From contig OW051495.1 of assembly GCA_932521035.1 (NCBI GenBank), forward strand, positions 11,284,001-11,348,000: a stretch of DNA of 64,000 nt, read 5' to 3'. The notes beneath the pieces are model-generated. The model saw only the letters and a program-made list of their open reading frames with translations, was not told the origin of the DNA and searched no databases. The DNA comes from Oscheius dolichura. Lineage: Eukaryota; Nematoda; Chromadorea; Rhabditida; Rhabditidae. The translations under genes were made by a program, and so were the position numbers. Shown here piece after piece: positions 14,894 through 25,597 of the stretch; positions within the stretch are counted from its first letter, which is position 1, and each line of letters begins with the position of its first letter.

Positions 14894-17884
14894 ATGGCTG
14901 AATGTGTCCGCGTAATTACAAGGTGTCGGCCGCTCAACGACAGGGAGAAAGGGCTCAATTCAAAGGTAGGCAGAAGGTGATTGAGTAATTACAGCCGGAT
15001 AAGGGGTGACCCTACTGACAGGGCATAACGGAACACATGCTCACCATCAAAAATGACCCTAATAAGGAATTCTCCCAACTTTTGTTCTTTATACAGTTCG
15101 TATTCTGCCAAACAAAGCAAAAATTCTCCTTTTTAACAATTTTGTGTCTAGCTTGAACTGCCTTTCTAGTCACCAAAGAGAGCGGTTAATTAACCGCTTT
15201 GAAAACCAAGCAGGTGCTACGGGAACTGAACTCTTCATTCCAGGTATGCGTGGAAATGGAATCAAGGACCGGCCAGGTCACCCTCGTCAGTGACGACAGT
15301 CCTCCAAAGCAATTTACCTTCGATGGAGCATATTACATGGACTCCACAGGGGAGCAGATATACAATGACATCGTTTTTCCTCTGGTTGAGGTGAGGACTG
15401 CAATGTTTACGTTCAAAAATACCGGAATAGAGTGTCATTGAAGGCTATAACGGTACCGTTTTTGCATATGGACAAACCGGAGCAGGGAAGACCTTTTCCA
15501 TGCAAGGTTGGATTTTCAAACGAGAGGACTAAATGGTGTTTAGGACTGGCAGATGTTCCACCTCAGAGGGGAATCATACCACGGGTATTTGATCACATTT
15601 TCATGGCCACTTCCGTCACAGAATCGCAGAAATTCTTGATACACTGCAGTTACTTGGAAGTAGGGTTTATGAGGAGGGGAATCTATCAATTTTTAGATTT
15701 ATAACGAGGAAGTTAGAGATCTCCTCGGGACTGATAGAGCCCAGAAATTGGAAGTGAAAGTGAGTCCGCCACCATTAGTTACTAGTAGCTCATTTTAGGA
15801 AAATGCCGACCGTGGAGTTTATTGTGCCGGATTGAGTATGCACCTTTGTCATGATGTTAGGGCTTGCCAGGATCTCATGAATCAAGGTTTCAACAATCGT
15901 CACGTGGGAGCGACTCTCATGAACAAAGTGATTGACTACATTCTACCCCAGCTAGAAAAAAACACCTTCTAGGATTCATCACGGAGTCATTCGATTTTCA
16001 CTGTTTACGTCGAGTGTATAAATGAAAATACGGGCAATATACGGACAGGAAAATTGAATTTGGTCGACTTGGCCGGGAGTGAAAGGCAATCGAAGACAGG
16101 TAGGGAAAGAAGGGAGCACGGGGGGGAAATGAACAAGTTTAGGAGCCACGGGAGATCGGTTCAAAGAGGCTACTAAAATTAATCTGTCGCTGTCTGCTCT
16201 GGGGAATGTTATTTCCGCCCTTGTCGATGGAAAATCCAAGCATATCCCCTACAGAGACAGTAAATTGACGAGGCTCCTTCAGGCAGAGATGATCTTTTCC
16301 TTGGAAAACTAAATTAATTGTAGGATTCTCTGGGAGGAAACACCAAGACCATTATGTTAGCCTGTATCTCACCGTCGGATAACAACTTTGACGAGACTCT
16401 GTCCACATTGAGGTGGGTCTTTGGAATTTCATTATCATATTGTTTGCCAGGTACGCAAACAGAGCCAAGAACATCAAGAACAAGCCGAAAATCAACGAGG
16501 ACCCGAAAGATGCTCTCTTACGAGAATACCAACAAGAGATCGAAAGGTTGAAAGCTTTGGTTGGGAGTGGGGGAGCCGTACCGGCATCCCTTGCAGTTGA
16601 CATGGAAGCGGAAAGGCAGAAATTGAGGGCAGAGTTTGAAGAAGCTATGACTGAATTACGGTATGCTATAAGATGAAATTAACAGCATACCTGAGTTTAG
16701 AACGGAAGCGCAGAGGGAACAATTGAGTAAGGCACAATTACAAGAGGAGTTAGCACAATTGAAAGGCGAATACGACAGAGTAGGAGATCTCACCTCCATT
16801 AGTGAAAAATAAACTTCAGGCTAATGCTGAACTGGATTCTTTTGGTAAATTAGACCCACGAGAAGCAGCCAAAAAACTACAACAGCTTCAAGAACAGTTT
16901 GTTGGCGGGGAACAGGTTGGAAACGAGCAGCTGAAACAGAGGAGGATGAAGAAATTGAATGATGCCCGCACTAAGACAGAAAAATTAGCTGGTTTGCCTG
17001 TCAACATCCTTAGACTGGATACTAACTTTCAGCTGCTCTTAATGTTCACAAGGACGATCCCCTCCTCCAGGTTTATAGTTCAACGCAAGAGAAATTGGAT
17101 GCTGTGAGTAAGGAACTGAAGAAGGAGCAGAATAGAGTAAACACGGCTTTGTTCAAAGGACAAGAAGTTTAGGTACGGTCTCTGGAAAGTGAAATAGAGG
17201 ATCTACAAAGTGAATTTGAGCTGGATAGGTTGGATTATTTAGACACTATACGGAAACAGGACCAGCAATTAAAATTACTCTCCCAGATTCTCGATAAGAT
17301 TCAGCCCATAATTAAAAAGGTTCGCTCAACAATTTGCTTACTGGAAGGATTGGATTCAGGACAGTAACTACCACAACTTGGAAAAGATTAAAAAGGACGC
17401 AGTTTGGAGCGACGACGAGGGAAGATGGACTCTCCCAGAGATGAACAACAACAAAATTGCCTTACCTAATGCCACCAACGGATTTGGGTCCAAGCACGAA
17501 AGTATGGCCAGACTCGGAGGTGACGATGAAGCTGTAGATACGACAAATCTTCGAAGAGTGAGAAAAAGTCCTCTATAAATTAAGAATAACCATTAATAGA
17601 GGTTACTAAAAAGTGAGGAGGAGAATTCCTGGGGACATTATTTCAAACCTCAGTCCAAGATGAACCTAGTGGACAAATATGCCAGCCATACAAATCATAA
17701 CAAAAAGAACGGTACCGCCCTCCATTTTATAAAATATATTTGCCTAGAAGTTCGTTCCTATTTCCCGAAGACTCATCTGGATAATTTGGTGAAAGGGGTA
17801 GTCTACATGGATGACATCTACGCTAAAGCGAATCCGGCAATGAATCCAGTCAAGCCTACTCGGCTGGATGCAATACATAGATAG
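14894..17884 (+). CDS. osm-3: Homodimeric kinesin-2 OSM-3 (KIF17 type)
   Basis: This is the anterograde intraflagellar transport motor of sensory cilia. The motor domain opens [20 protein letters not shown], then [19 protein letters not shown]. The P-loop is GQTGAGKT, switch [12 protein letters not shown] and switch [10 protein letters not shown]. The neck region [19 protein letters not shown] is diagnostic for OSM-3/KIF17. Coiled coils follow, then the tail [20 protein letters not shown] and a C-terminus with [15 protein letters not shown] and [14 protein letters not shown]. The reading frame appears to stop at 17575-17577, but a 42-base intron (17558-17599) bypasses it. Another small intron removes a TAG before [11 protein letters not shown]. 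The conserved tail confirms these splices. The gene looks complete. Confidence 0.95.
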
Positions 17885-18881
17885 CATTTAATACACTGCT
17901 GTATTTAAGAAACTAAAACGGGAAATTGAGCAGAACTGGGACACTCGAGTGAAAAAGAGATAGACGTTTATTGTACAGTGCCTCATAATGAATAATTCTA
18001 TTGTTAGTGTTCTTCCGTAGCATGGGCAGTGATCTCGAGACCTTTTGATCAAATGGTCATATTTTAGTCATCTTCGCTTTAAATGCCACGAGGAAATAAT
18101 GTAAATCAATTGTGTCCCGGAAATGTCGTTAGGCAGAGAACAACTGTATCATATCCCACGGATTTTCGCTCCCTTTAATCTTTATCTTACAGAAATTGCC
18201 ATGAAAATCAATTATCAATTGATGACAAGTCATATTTACTGATTCAGGATCTTTTGGGGAGCAAAGGCTTTTGGGGGAACGTAGGATCTTCTTTATCAAC
18301 ATCCTGTCACGATGAACTTCGGATACCGGAAGATCAGCTTCGACTTCATTCATAAAAGTCTAATTTGGGTTCTCATTCATTTTCTGACGTGTTCTTCCAA
18401 TCACATCCAGGATATTCTGGCACTTTTGATTCCCTGTTGATAATGAACTCTTGCTCTTTTCCATCCCTTTCTTGGTTTCAACATATGCAGTTATCCTAGA
18501 GTGATCTGATTACGACGTAATAGTTGAGCCCACCTTTTGTTCTAGTTCATAATTACTCACTCGCTGCTCATATTTGCTAAATAGCCAACTCATGTGGACT
18601 TTTGATTCACACCTTTCCTTTTAGCAGATCATTAGAATGTAATAGAGTCGCCACATAGATTAGAATCGCCACCAGATTAGGAAAAGCGAACTTCCTCCCA
18701 AGTTCCTCAGAAGAACGGAAATGTTGATCAGATGTAGACATTCCTTGTCACTGTTCTCTCCTATTTACAAACCCACGTGCCATCCAAAACAATTCAATCA
18801 GTTTCTATTGAGAGTATTCCTCACTCACACCTTTTGAAATGAACATGTTACTATCAAGGTAATTGTTTCTGTTTCAGTTAG
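17885..18881. other. Intergenic with a possible small minus-strand gene
   Basis: A minus-strand frame at 18129-18353 encodes 74 residues (MNEVEADLPVSEVHRD ... IQLFSA), and AAATTAG lies a few bases before its ATG, as for a trans-spliced start. A second minus-strand frame upstream (about 18364-18465) reads MEKSKSSLSTGNQKCQNILD. I could not join the two and do not recognise either, so this is a weak candidate gene. The rest shows nothing I can name. Confidence 0.3.
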
Positions 18882-20104
18882 ATGTTGGTGGATATTTATC
18901 TGTGTAATGTTATTTTTTCGGCTCTCCTATCCATTATTATGAATGTAGTCATGGTTGTGTCTGTCAGCTACTCTCGAAGGTTGAACATAGCCTATCGAGT
19001 ACAAATCTATGTGTCAGCTGTGATTTGTCTTGTTTATACTGCCATCAATGTCTGGGCCAATCCAGTAACTCCTCAAAATATTAGGCATAAATAAATCTTG
19101 TTCAGAGCATTGCTTCGTTAGCTAAAGATAGAGCAGTCCTGTTTGTTAAAGGCGGCTTTGAGACGTCCTATGAATTTGGAAATATACTGCTGGATATATT
19201 TGTGGTTCTTATCATGATTACTGCAATTCATCCGACGGTTCAATTTGTCTACCGTTACCTTCATATTGTTCAGTGAGTTCTATTTTATGCAATGACTCTC
19301 TTATTTCCAGAGCTAAACGTAGACACACTTGGGGTAAACCAATCTTCTGGTTGTTAGTCCTTATCCCCTTCTTCCTAGCTTTCTCATCTGCCATTTTCTT
19401 CTGCTTCCAGCTTCAACCAACCGAAATGGAACAACTCCGCTACAATATAACCACCTACCATATGAATATTGAGGGGTTCACCTCTTTTTTAGTTGCTGGT
19501 TCCCGGGTAAAATTCTTTATTAGGATTTTTATAGAACAAAATGGTTGCAGATAGCCACGGACCCTATTGCTTATGCGGATACCTTTGAAGATGACTACGT
19601 GGCCTTCGGGTCGATGTTCTACATGGTCTTGAATATGCTGCTAGCATCGTTTGTTATTCTCTTTACGGCTGTTTCTATAAAAATCTACATGGGAAAGAAT
19701 CAAATCAGTCCAAGTACAATGAAACTTCACAGACAGCTGAATAAGACCCTGGTGGCCCAGGCAAGCCTCTTCCTTTTCTTTAGAAAAATAAAGAATATTC
19801 CAGGCGTTAATTCCCTTCATTACAATTCACTTACCATTTTACATATCATGTGTAGCACCTACAATGGGATGGATTATTTATTACGCTCAAGAATATCTGC
19901 CTTTTTTATTTTCATATTATTCAGTATTGATGCCTCTCTCCGTGGTGTATTATTGTACGGTTAGCAACTCCTATAATAGACTGGGAGAACATGAAACCGG
20001 TTTAGGATGTGAGGAAAGCTCTCCTTTGCTGTAGAAGAAACAATAGCTGTATGACCCAATCTTCGAGTGACGACCGCGCGCAATGGGCTGAACAACGGAA
20101 GTAG
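18882..20104 (+). CDS. Serpentine chemoreceptor, Str-superfamily
   Basis: This is a seven-helix G-protein-coupled receptor, presumably acting in chemosensory neurons. The start MLVDIYLCNVIFSALLSI is itself helix 1, and the ATG follows TTTCAGTTAG directly. The block HPTVQFVYRYLHIVQAKRRHTW is the str-type YRYL signature after helix 3. A luminal loop with DTFEDDYVAFGSMFYMVLN follows, then KLHRQLNKTLVAQ|ALIPFITIHLPFYI across helix 6 and a short polar tail ending QWAEQRK. The intron between VAQ and ALIP (19761-19803) starts with GC (CAG|GCAAGC) and not GT. Both flanking exons are needed for the conserved K-T-L-x-x-Q-A-x-x-P motif, so a GC-AG intron is likely. Confidence 0.87.
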
Positions 20105-20280
20105 ACCTTTGGTTATCACTTTTATTAAATATATTTTATCGAATGAGACCGTAGAATAAGGAGTCTGACCCTCTTCAATATATTTTAACCGTTACCTGAC
20201 TGCAACTTATTGCTTGTAAAGCATACCTTCATGATTTACGAGAACTGACGTATTTACAGACATGATTCATAAGATTGAAC

Positions 20281-21585
20281 TTAAATGGGATTGCGTTTTT
20301 CTTTTCTAACATAGATTGTGTTATAGCGCCACCCGTCTAGTGGTAGAATAATTAACACGAAGGAAAAGGCTATTAGAGTTGTTCCTCCAATAAAGAGGAG
20401 GTTAACATGTACGTTGTTGAAAATAACATCACATGCTGAAACGAGAGAAATTCTAGAAATTGCACGGTTCACCTGTGTTAATTGGGATTCCCACTAGCAT
20501 TCCAATTGATGGCACTAATGGACTCAGAAGAGCGACGCCAAAGTTCAGCAGAAAATTGAATACTAAAACGAGTAGCCTTACAATAAAATGAATTACCTAG
20601 AGAAAGAACAGCTCCCCCACACATGTAGCCCCAGGGGACATAGCCCCAATCAATGTGTTCTACTTTTGTAAGGAGAAGAATAGCAGTGGGGATGGCGTTT
20701 AGCGTCAGATTAAGGAATCCCAGACAGGTCATGAATAAAGAGACTTGTCCAAGGTTAGGGGACTTGATTATCCGCTTAAAGGCTACCTAAAAGATTCCTT
20801 TTTTCCACCCCTTTTAATTAAGGAAACCTTGTAGACGGCTGCAGAAAAGGCGGAAGCAACAGAGAGTGTAACTCCCAGCCATGGAGTCTGGGGAGTCTGG
20901 TTCTCACCGGGAATGTTGATGGACATAACAACAACCCCCGCCATAGCAAAGACCACTGCCAGCGTCTAGAAATCATATCTGTCCTTTTTACTTTAAAGAA
21001 AACGGGAACCTTTGTGTACAATAGTGACTCTTTGAGAAAGATAATAGCCAGAATGTAGACCATGGCGGCATTACAGGATGAAATAGCCGTGGCCACACTG
21101 GCCGCTATACACATCAATGCTCTCGAGAAGGTATAATTCGCAGCGATCCAGAATAAGTTGAATGGAGTCACATAGAGCAATAAGTTTTTAACCGTCAGTC
21201 CATTTTTACCAAAAACACCACACGCTTCCCTAAAAGATTGATTTCTCCTTCTTATCAATAAAATGGACTACTTGTGCACCTGCACCAATGTTCTCTTCCG
21301 AAGAAGTTCATAGATGATGTAAACCGGATAGCACAAAAGCATAAAGTTGGTTCCAAACCACATGGAAAAGTATGGAGCTGTGAAATGGTCCGGCTCGATG
21401 ACTAGGGTCTTCTGACTAAATTGGGTGGCTGCTGTCCAAGAAAATGCAACTCCCAGGACCACCGAGGCCACTATAAAAGCCTAAAAACAGTCATGATATT
21501 GAAACAAACTAAGATTTCCCACCCGTTGACAGACAGCAGCCCAGCAACCAAAAATGTGAGAGTTCATACTGCTTGTGTCCGACAT
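20281..21585 (-). CDS. SLC35F3/F4-like drug/metabolite transporter
   Basis: This is a ten-helix transporter of the EamA/SLC35 fold. After MSDTSSMNSHIFGC the helices include VASVVLGVAFSWTAATQFSQ and FTAPYFSMWFGTNFMLLCYP. Then come EACGVFGKNGLTVKNLLLY, ANYTFSRALMCIAASVATAI and SSCNAAMVYILAIIFLKESL. This order matches SLC35F3/F4 (FG.DGLT.K.. / ...A.....V.S.....F..LLS). The second repeat contains VVFAMAGVVVMSINIPG, SVASAFSAAVYK and SIGMLVGIPINTACD. The end is VRKEKRNPI. All introns are short. SLC35F3 has been linked to thiamine transport in vertebrates; the substrate here is unknown. Confidence 0.8.
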
Positions 21586-22678
21586 TTTTGGAAGAAATAG
21601 ACAAGAATAAAGTCGAACGATGGGGTGGTCTATTATAAGCGGTCAATGTACGTCAAGCCAGCATATTCGGTAAAAGATAACAAACAGTTTCAACAGAGTG
21701 AATCCTGTAAAAGGAGTCAAATTTGACGTAACTTCCGGAAAGATGGCAGAAAAAGGAAACCATAGTGGAAGGCAAAGTGATAACAAATCGGTCCGCGAAC
21801 GCAAACAATAGAACTGGCCGCGTCAGGAATTGAATATTCACCTGGTAGTTATTGGCAGACGATACGCCAGGGAGCGTTCTTTTACAACCAGTATTGCAAA
21901 AGCTTTGAATCTTGAAGTGAGTGGATGGAGAATGTGTGGGCTGACGTTTGCAACTTTGCAAAGCTCATCAAAGATATTGTTTCCAAAAAATCAGACCTTT
22001 TCTAGGTGGGCAATTCTCTTGTCTGGCACGAGGCTTGAAGCTGTTCCGAGTAGCCTATTCGTGGGATCTCTAAATAAATTTTTTTTTCCAGCATCCATTT
22101 TCTGTCGTCCTCCAAGGGCATTTCCTACTGTTTTGGTATTCAATTGGATTATTTCTTCCGGCAGTCGAACGTAGTCCTTCTCTGAGACAATGGGCCCCGT
22201 CTAGTCTTCTCTATTTTTCTCTGTTATCCATCCATTTTCCTCAACGCCTCCTTGGGAACTTAGTTTTCAAGAACCGACTTGAACTTTCAATGATCAGCCT
22301 TTCCAGCAACATTTTACTTTGTTTATCATCAAAGTTTAATAAGAGATACCGTGTATCTGATGTGTTCGCCGTCTCGCCTCAGTTGTGAACTAATAGAAGC
22401 GTGGGTAATACTATGAACTGACTGACCTGTCTCGTCCCCGGTTTACGTCTGTCTCCACATTTTTTCTCTTACGTGTTGAGAACAAAAACTGATCTTGATG
22501 CGTATTTATCCTCTATAACAACGATCACATGGGATTCTCGTTGTTCTTGGATTACATATAAGTGCCCTTCTAATCCTCGAAGCAGCGTGAACAAGAGGAT
22601 TACTCTCTTTTTCACACTGGGAGAAAAACTAAACTCTCTATTTATTGGACCCTTCGCTATTTAAGATTCTACTTCCAG
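21586..22678. other. Divergent intergenic region
   Basis: About 1.1 kb lies between the SLC35F-like gene (-) and the next chemoreceptor (+). I see no gene. Open frames on both strands at 21653-22174 have no recognisable or conserved character. It ends in CTACTTCCAG directly against the next ATG. Confidence 0.45.
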
Positions 22679-23987
22679 ATGGAGTACACAGTCAAGACGG
22701 CGTTGGGCTTCTTCATTGGAGTTTTGAACCTTATTGGGCTTGCTTTCACCCTTACGGCCCTCTATGCTGTATCTGTTATTGCTAGAATGTAAGACTTCGT
22801 TTATATATCAGAATACCGGTGGGAATATAGGCCGAGAACCTCTTCCATTTACATCATGGCCGCTACGAATCTAACAATCGATGCTATACAGCTTCTGTTT
22901 GGTCTTGTCTACCTGGCCCCTTCAATTGTACTCGAAGTAAGTTTCAAGCGTAAGGCTATCTACCAAAACAATCGCTTATAGTCCTTCCTTCTTCCTGGAG
23001 GTCGCGAAGGACAGCCGGTCATTTTACTCGGTTCCATCTTCATGTGCTGTTGGTATTACGGTAGCATTGCCCAGATGCTGGTAGCCGTCAACAGGTAGTC
23101 CAAATCTCCTACGCAGAGTTACCATTTTAGACTGATTGTCGTCTGCTTCCCTCACTATGATATCTTCACCAACCGACGCGTTTTCATCATGATGATTGCC
23201 CTCTACCCACTTGCCCTAGGCCTCTCCGTCACCGCGCAGTACATCCTTCCCTGTTGCAAGTGAGAACTCCTTTCCTTTCCACCAATCAGACATCTTTAGC
23301 TTCTCGTTCAATCATATTGTTCTCTCGTACACGTACCTTGAAATTCCGAATGTTTTCAACTATTCAAATGCCTACATTGATCTTTGGATGAATTCTCTCT
23401 CTTCGGGGACGTGCTTCGTTTGCTACGCAGCTGTGAGTTTCACTTTCCATCTGGCCGAACTTGACTTCTCGTCTTCGTTAGTAGAGATATTTTTAGATAA
23501 TTATCTACGTGAGACGTATGAATAGAGTAAGCGGGGACAGTTTAAATGCGGAACAACGAAACCGAAGACGAATGAAAGAGTACCGGTACATAACAGCCCG
23601 GAAACGATAACTAACAGATCATTTAGTTATGCTCTCCAGTTCAGTGCTATTAGTCTCTTCTATTTCTTTGCCTGGACCTTCTTCCGCGTGTTTCCAAAGT
23701 ACATTACCAGTGAGGATTCTCTCAACTGGTTTTCGGTTATCGCAATCTGTGTAACTATTAACTGCAGCGCCAATGCTTTGATCTATCTTTTCAGCAATGT
23801 TGAGGTTCTCTTCTTTTGAAACATAGAAAACCAATAATTGATTCAGGTACAAAATGTAATAAAGAGCAAAATCTTTCGTCGAGGTTCTGTTCATTTCGGC
23901 AGCGAGGCCCAGTCTCATCATTCTACGAACAAGATGAACTCTGGTATAAGAAACACAGTAGAACCTACCGTTTCTAACCAACACTGA
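22679..23987 (+). CDS. Serpentine chemoreceptor, Srx-like
   Basis: This is a seven-helix receptor. The ATG abuts TTCCAG, which suits a trans-spliced start. Helix 1 is TALGFFIGVLNLIGLAFTLT. Helix 2 contains IYIMAATNLTIDAIQLLFG. After helix 3 comes AQMLVAVNRLIVVCFPHYDIF, the NR-x-x-x-x-x-FP form found in Srx and related receptors. Later parts include MIALYPLALGLSVTAQYIL, ALQFSAISLFYFFAWTFFR and INCSANALIYLFSNVEVQN (helix 7, NxxIY). The tail has Ser and His runs and ends VSNQH. Eight or so small introns all resolve. Srx is the best match in character, but the class is assigned by eye. The next receptor starts 235 bp downstream on the same strand. Confidence 0.85.
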
Positions 23988-24222
23988 AGGTTTCCAACGT
24001 CTCCCTGTACCTCATTTGATATTCACCCACGAATAAACTTTTTGTTTGCTTTTATGATTTTTGGGCCAACTGTCTACAATTTTTCACATGACTGCTCCCA
24101 ATTATACCTACTGTACTATATTAATGACCTGAATACTTTGGTCGTTTGTCAGGAAGCAATGAAGCGAGAGCAGGTCCTCAACAATCTCTGCACCTCCCGT
24201 ATTTTTCTAGAATTCCTCTCAA

Positions 24223-25554
24223 ATGAGCAGCAGCCCCTGTCTACGAAATGAAAACATCACAACAACTTTCTTCTGGACTATGCATGTCACCATCGTAGTC
24301 AGCTTGCCTATCAATTCCATCGGGCTATATTGTGTTGCCTTCAAATCTCCCGCCTATATGAATCGCTATAAATGGTGTGTAGTCCACCACATGTTCTGGT
24401 ATTGGTTGTCCTAATCCCCTTTTCAACTTCTTAGGATAATGATGCTTGATATCCATATCACTACCTTGATTATTCCCGACTTCCTCTTTCCTCTGCCGGC
24501 TGCTCATCTGATGGGGCTGCTGATAAAAATTCTGCCAGTCAAGATGGTGGCATTTTGTGGGATTTCGTCAGCTGGAGGTGGGTAGTACGCGTGTATAAAT
24601 TTAGAAGGATTAGTGACGCGTACAATCGGCGGGGATGTTAGATGTTAGAGAAACGATAAAAGAGCAACTGTGTTTAACAAAACACAGTAAAAAATAAGAG
24701 GTATTTTAAAAACTTTCAGCTTTGATTGCTACACTCCTCCACCAGTTTGTCTACCGCCACCAGGCAATCCTTCCCGAATACCACAGACGACATTTATCTC
24801 CATCCGTGCGAAATATTCTTCTAGGCTTGATTTATATTTATTTTGTTACTTTCTCTATTCCAATCCTCTTTATGATCCCAGACGATCAACCAACAGCCAA
24901 AGCACTAATAGCAAAGGTTACCAGAGTCCTCCTCCTGTCCAACAGAAAAGTTTAGGATAACTGTGCCCCAGAAGAGCTCTTCTCCGATCTAACCTTCGTT
25001 GCCAGTGTGGGAAATTCGGGCTTTATATATGCATACATGCTAATTTTTGTCTTTGTTGGAGCGGCAATGGGTTCAGCTTTAATGTTAGACGCCTTCAATG
25101 TCCTGAACGGTGCAATGTCTCACTTATCCAAACAAGTCAAGCAGTTACATGCGTCGGCATTGAGGATGCTGATAATTCAGGCAAGCGACTGTTCTATTTT
25201 TATATTTAAAAATCACAGGTAGCAGTCCCTGCTCTTCTTCTGGCCGTGCCGATGACTATTTTACTTGTTGGAAGTGTTTTAAACTATGCTAACCAGGGTA
25301 ATTTCCAACAATGGCAAAAACTTCTCAATGTTACAGTTCTTACCTGTGTCGTAATGCAAATAGTCGCCTTTCACGGAACAGTGGCAACAATTGTCATGAT
25401 TCTGATTAATCCAGCTTATCGAAGATTTGTTTTACAACAGCGGGAAGCAGGAAAATCTGGTAAGGATCTATTTTGAAAAGGAAAAAAGACATTTTTAGTT
25501 AAAATGACAACGGTAACAATAACAAGAGTCAGAGACGAGCTGAGAAGATTTTGA
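24223..25554 (+). CDS. Serpentine chemoreceptor, Sri/Srh group
   Basis: This is a seven-helix receptor. The start is MSSSPCLRNENITTTFFW with an N-glycosylation site. VSLPINSIGLYCVAFKSP in helix 1 and ALIATLLHQFVYRHQAILP after helix 3 fit the Sri/Srh/Str group. The end contains QIVAFHGTVATIVMILINPAYRRF, very close to the FHG..ST..ML....YR signature of Sri/Srh. The intron at 25181-25218 starts GC (CAG|GCAAGC) between RMLIIQ and VAVPALLLAVP, the same helix-6 position as the GC intron of the str-type receptor upstream. The gene converges with a minus-strand receptor whose stop is 43 bp away. Confidence 0.87.
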
Positions 25555-25597
25555 GTCCTCTGGAAGATATATTAATGTTCATTCGTTGTAAAATAGA

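Noticed and set aside
17169-17171. In-frame TAG suggesting an osm-3 pseudogene
   Set aside because: The TAG is the last three bases of a 36-base GT..TTTAG intron, and removal restores the conserved [11 protein letters not shown] region.
17575-17577. Stop codon ending osm-3 early
   Set aside because: It lies in a 42-base intron (17558-17599); the exons after it encode the conserved OSM-3 tail.
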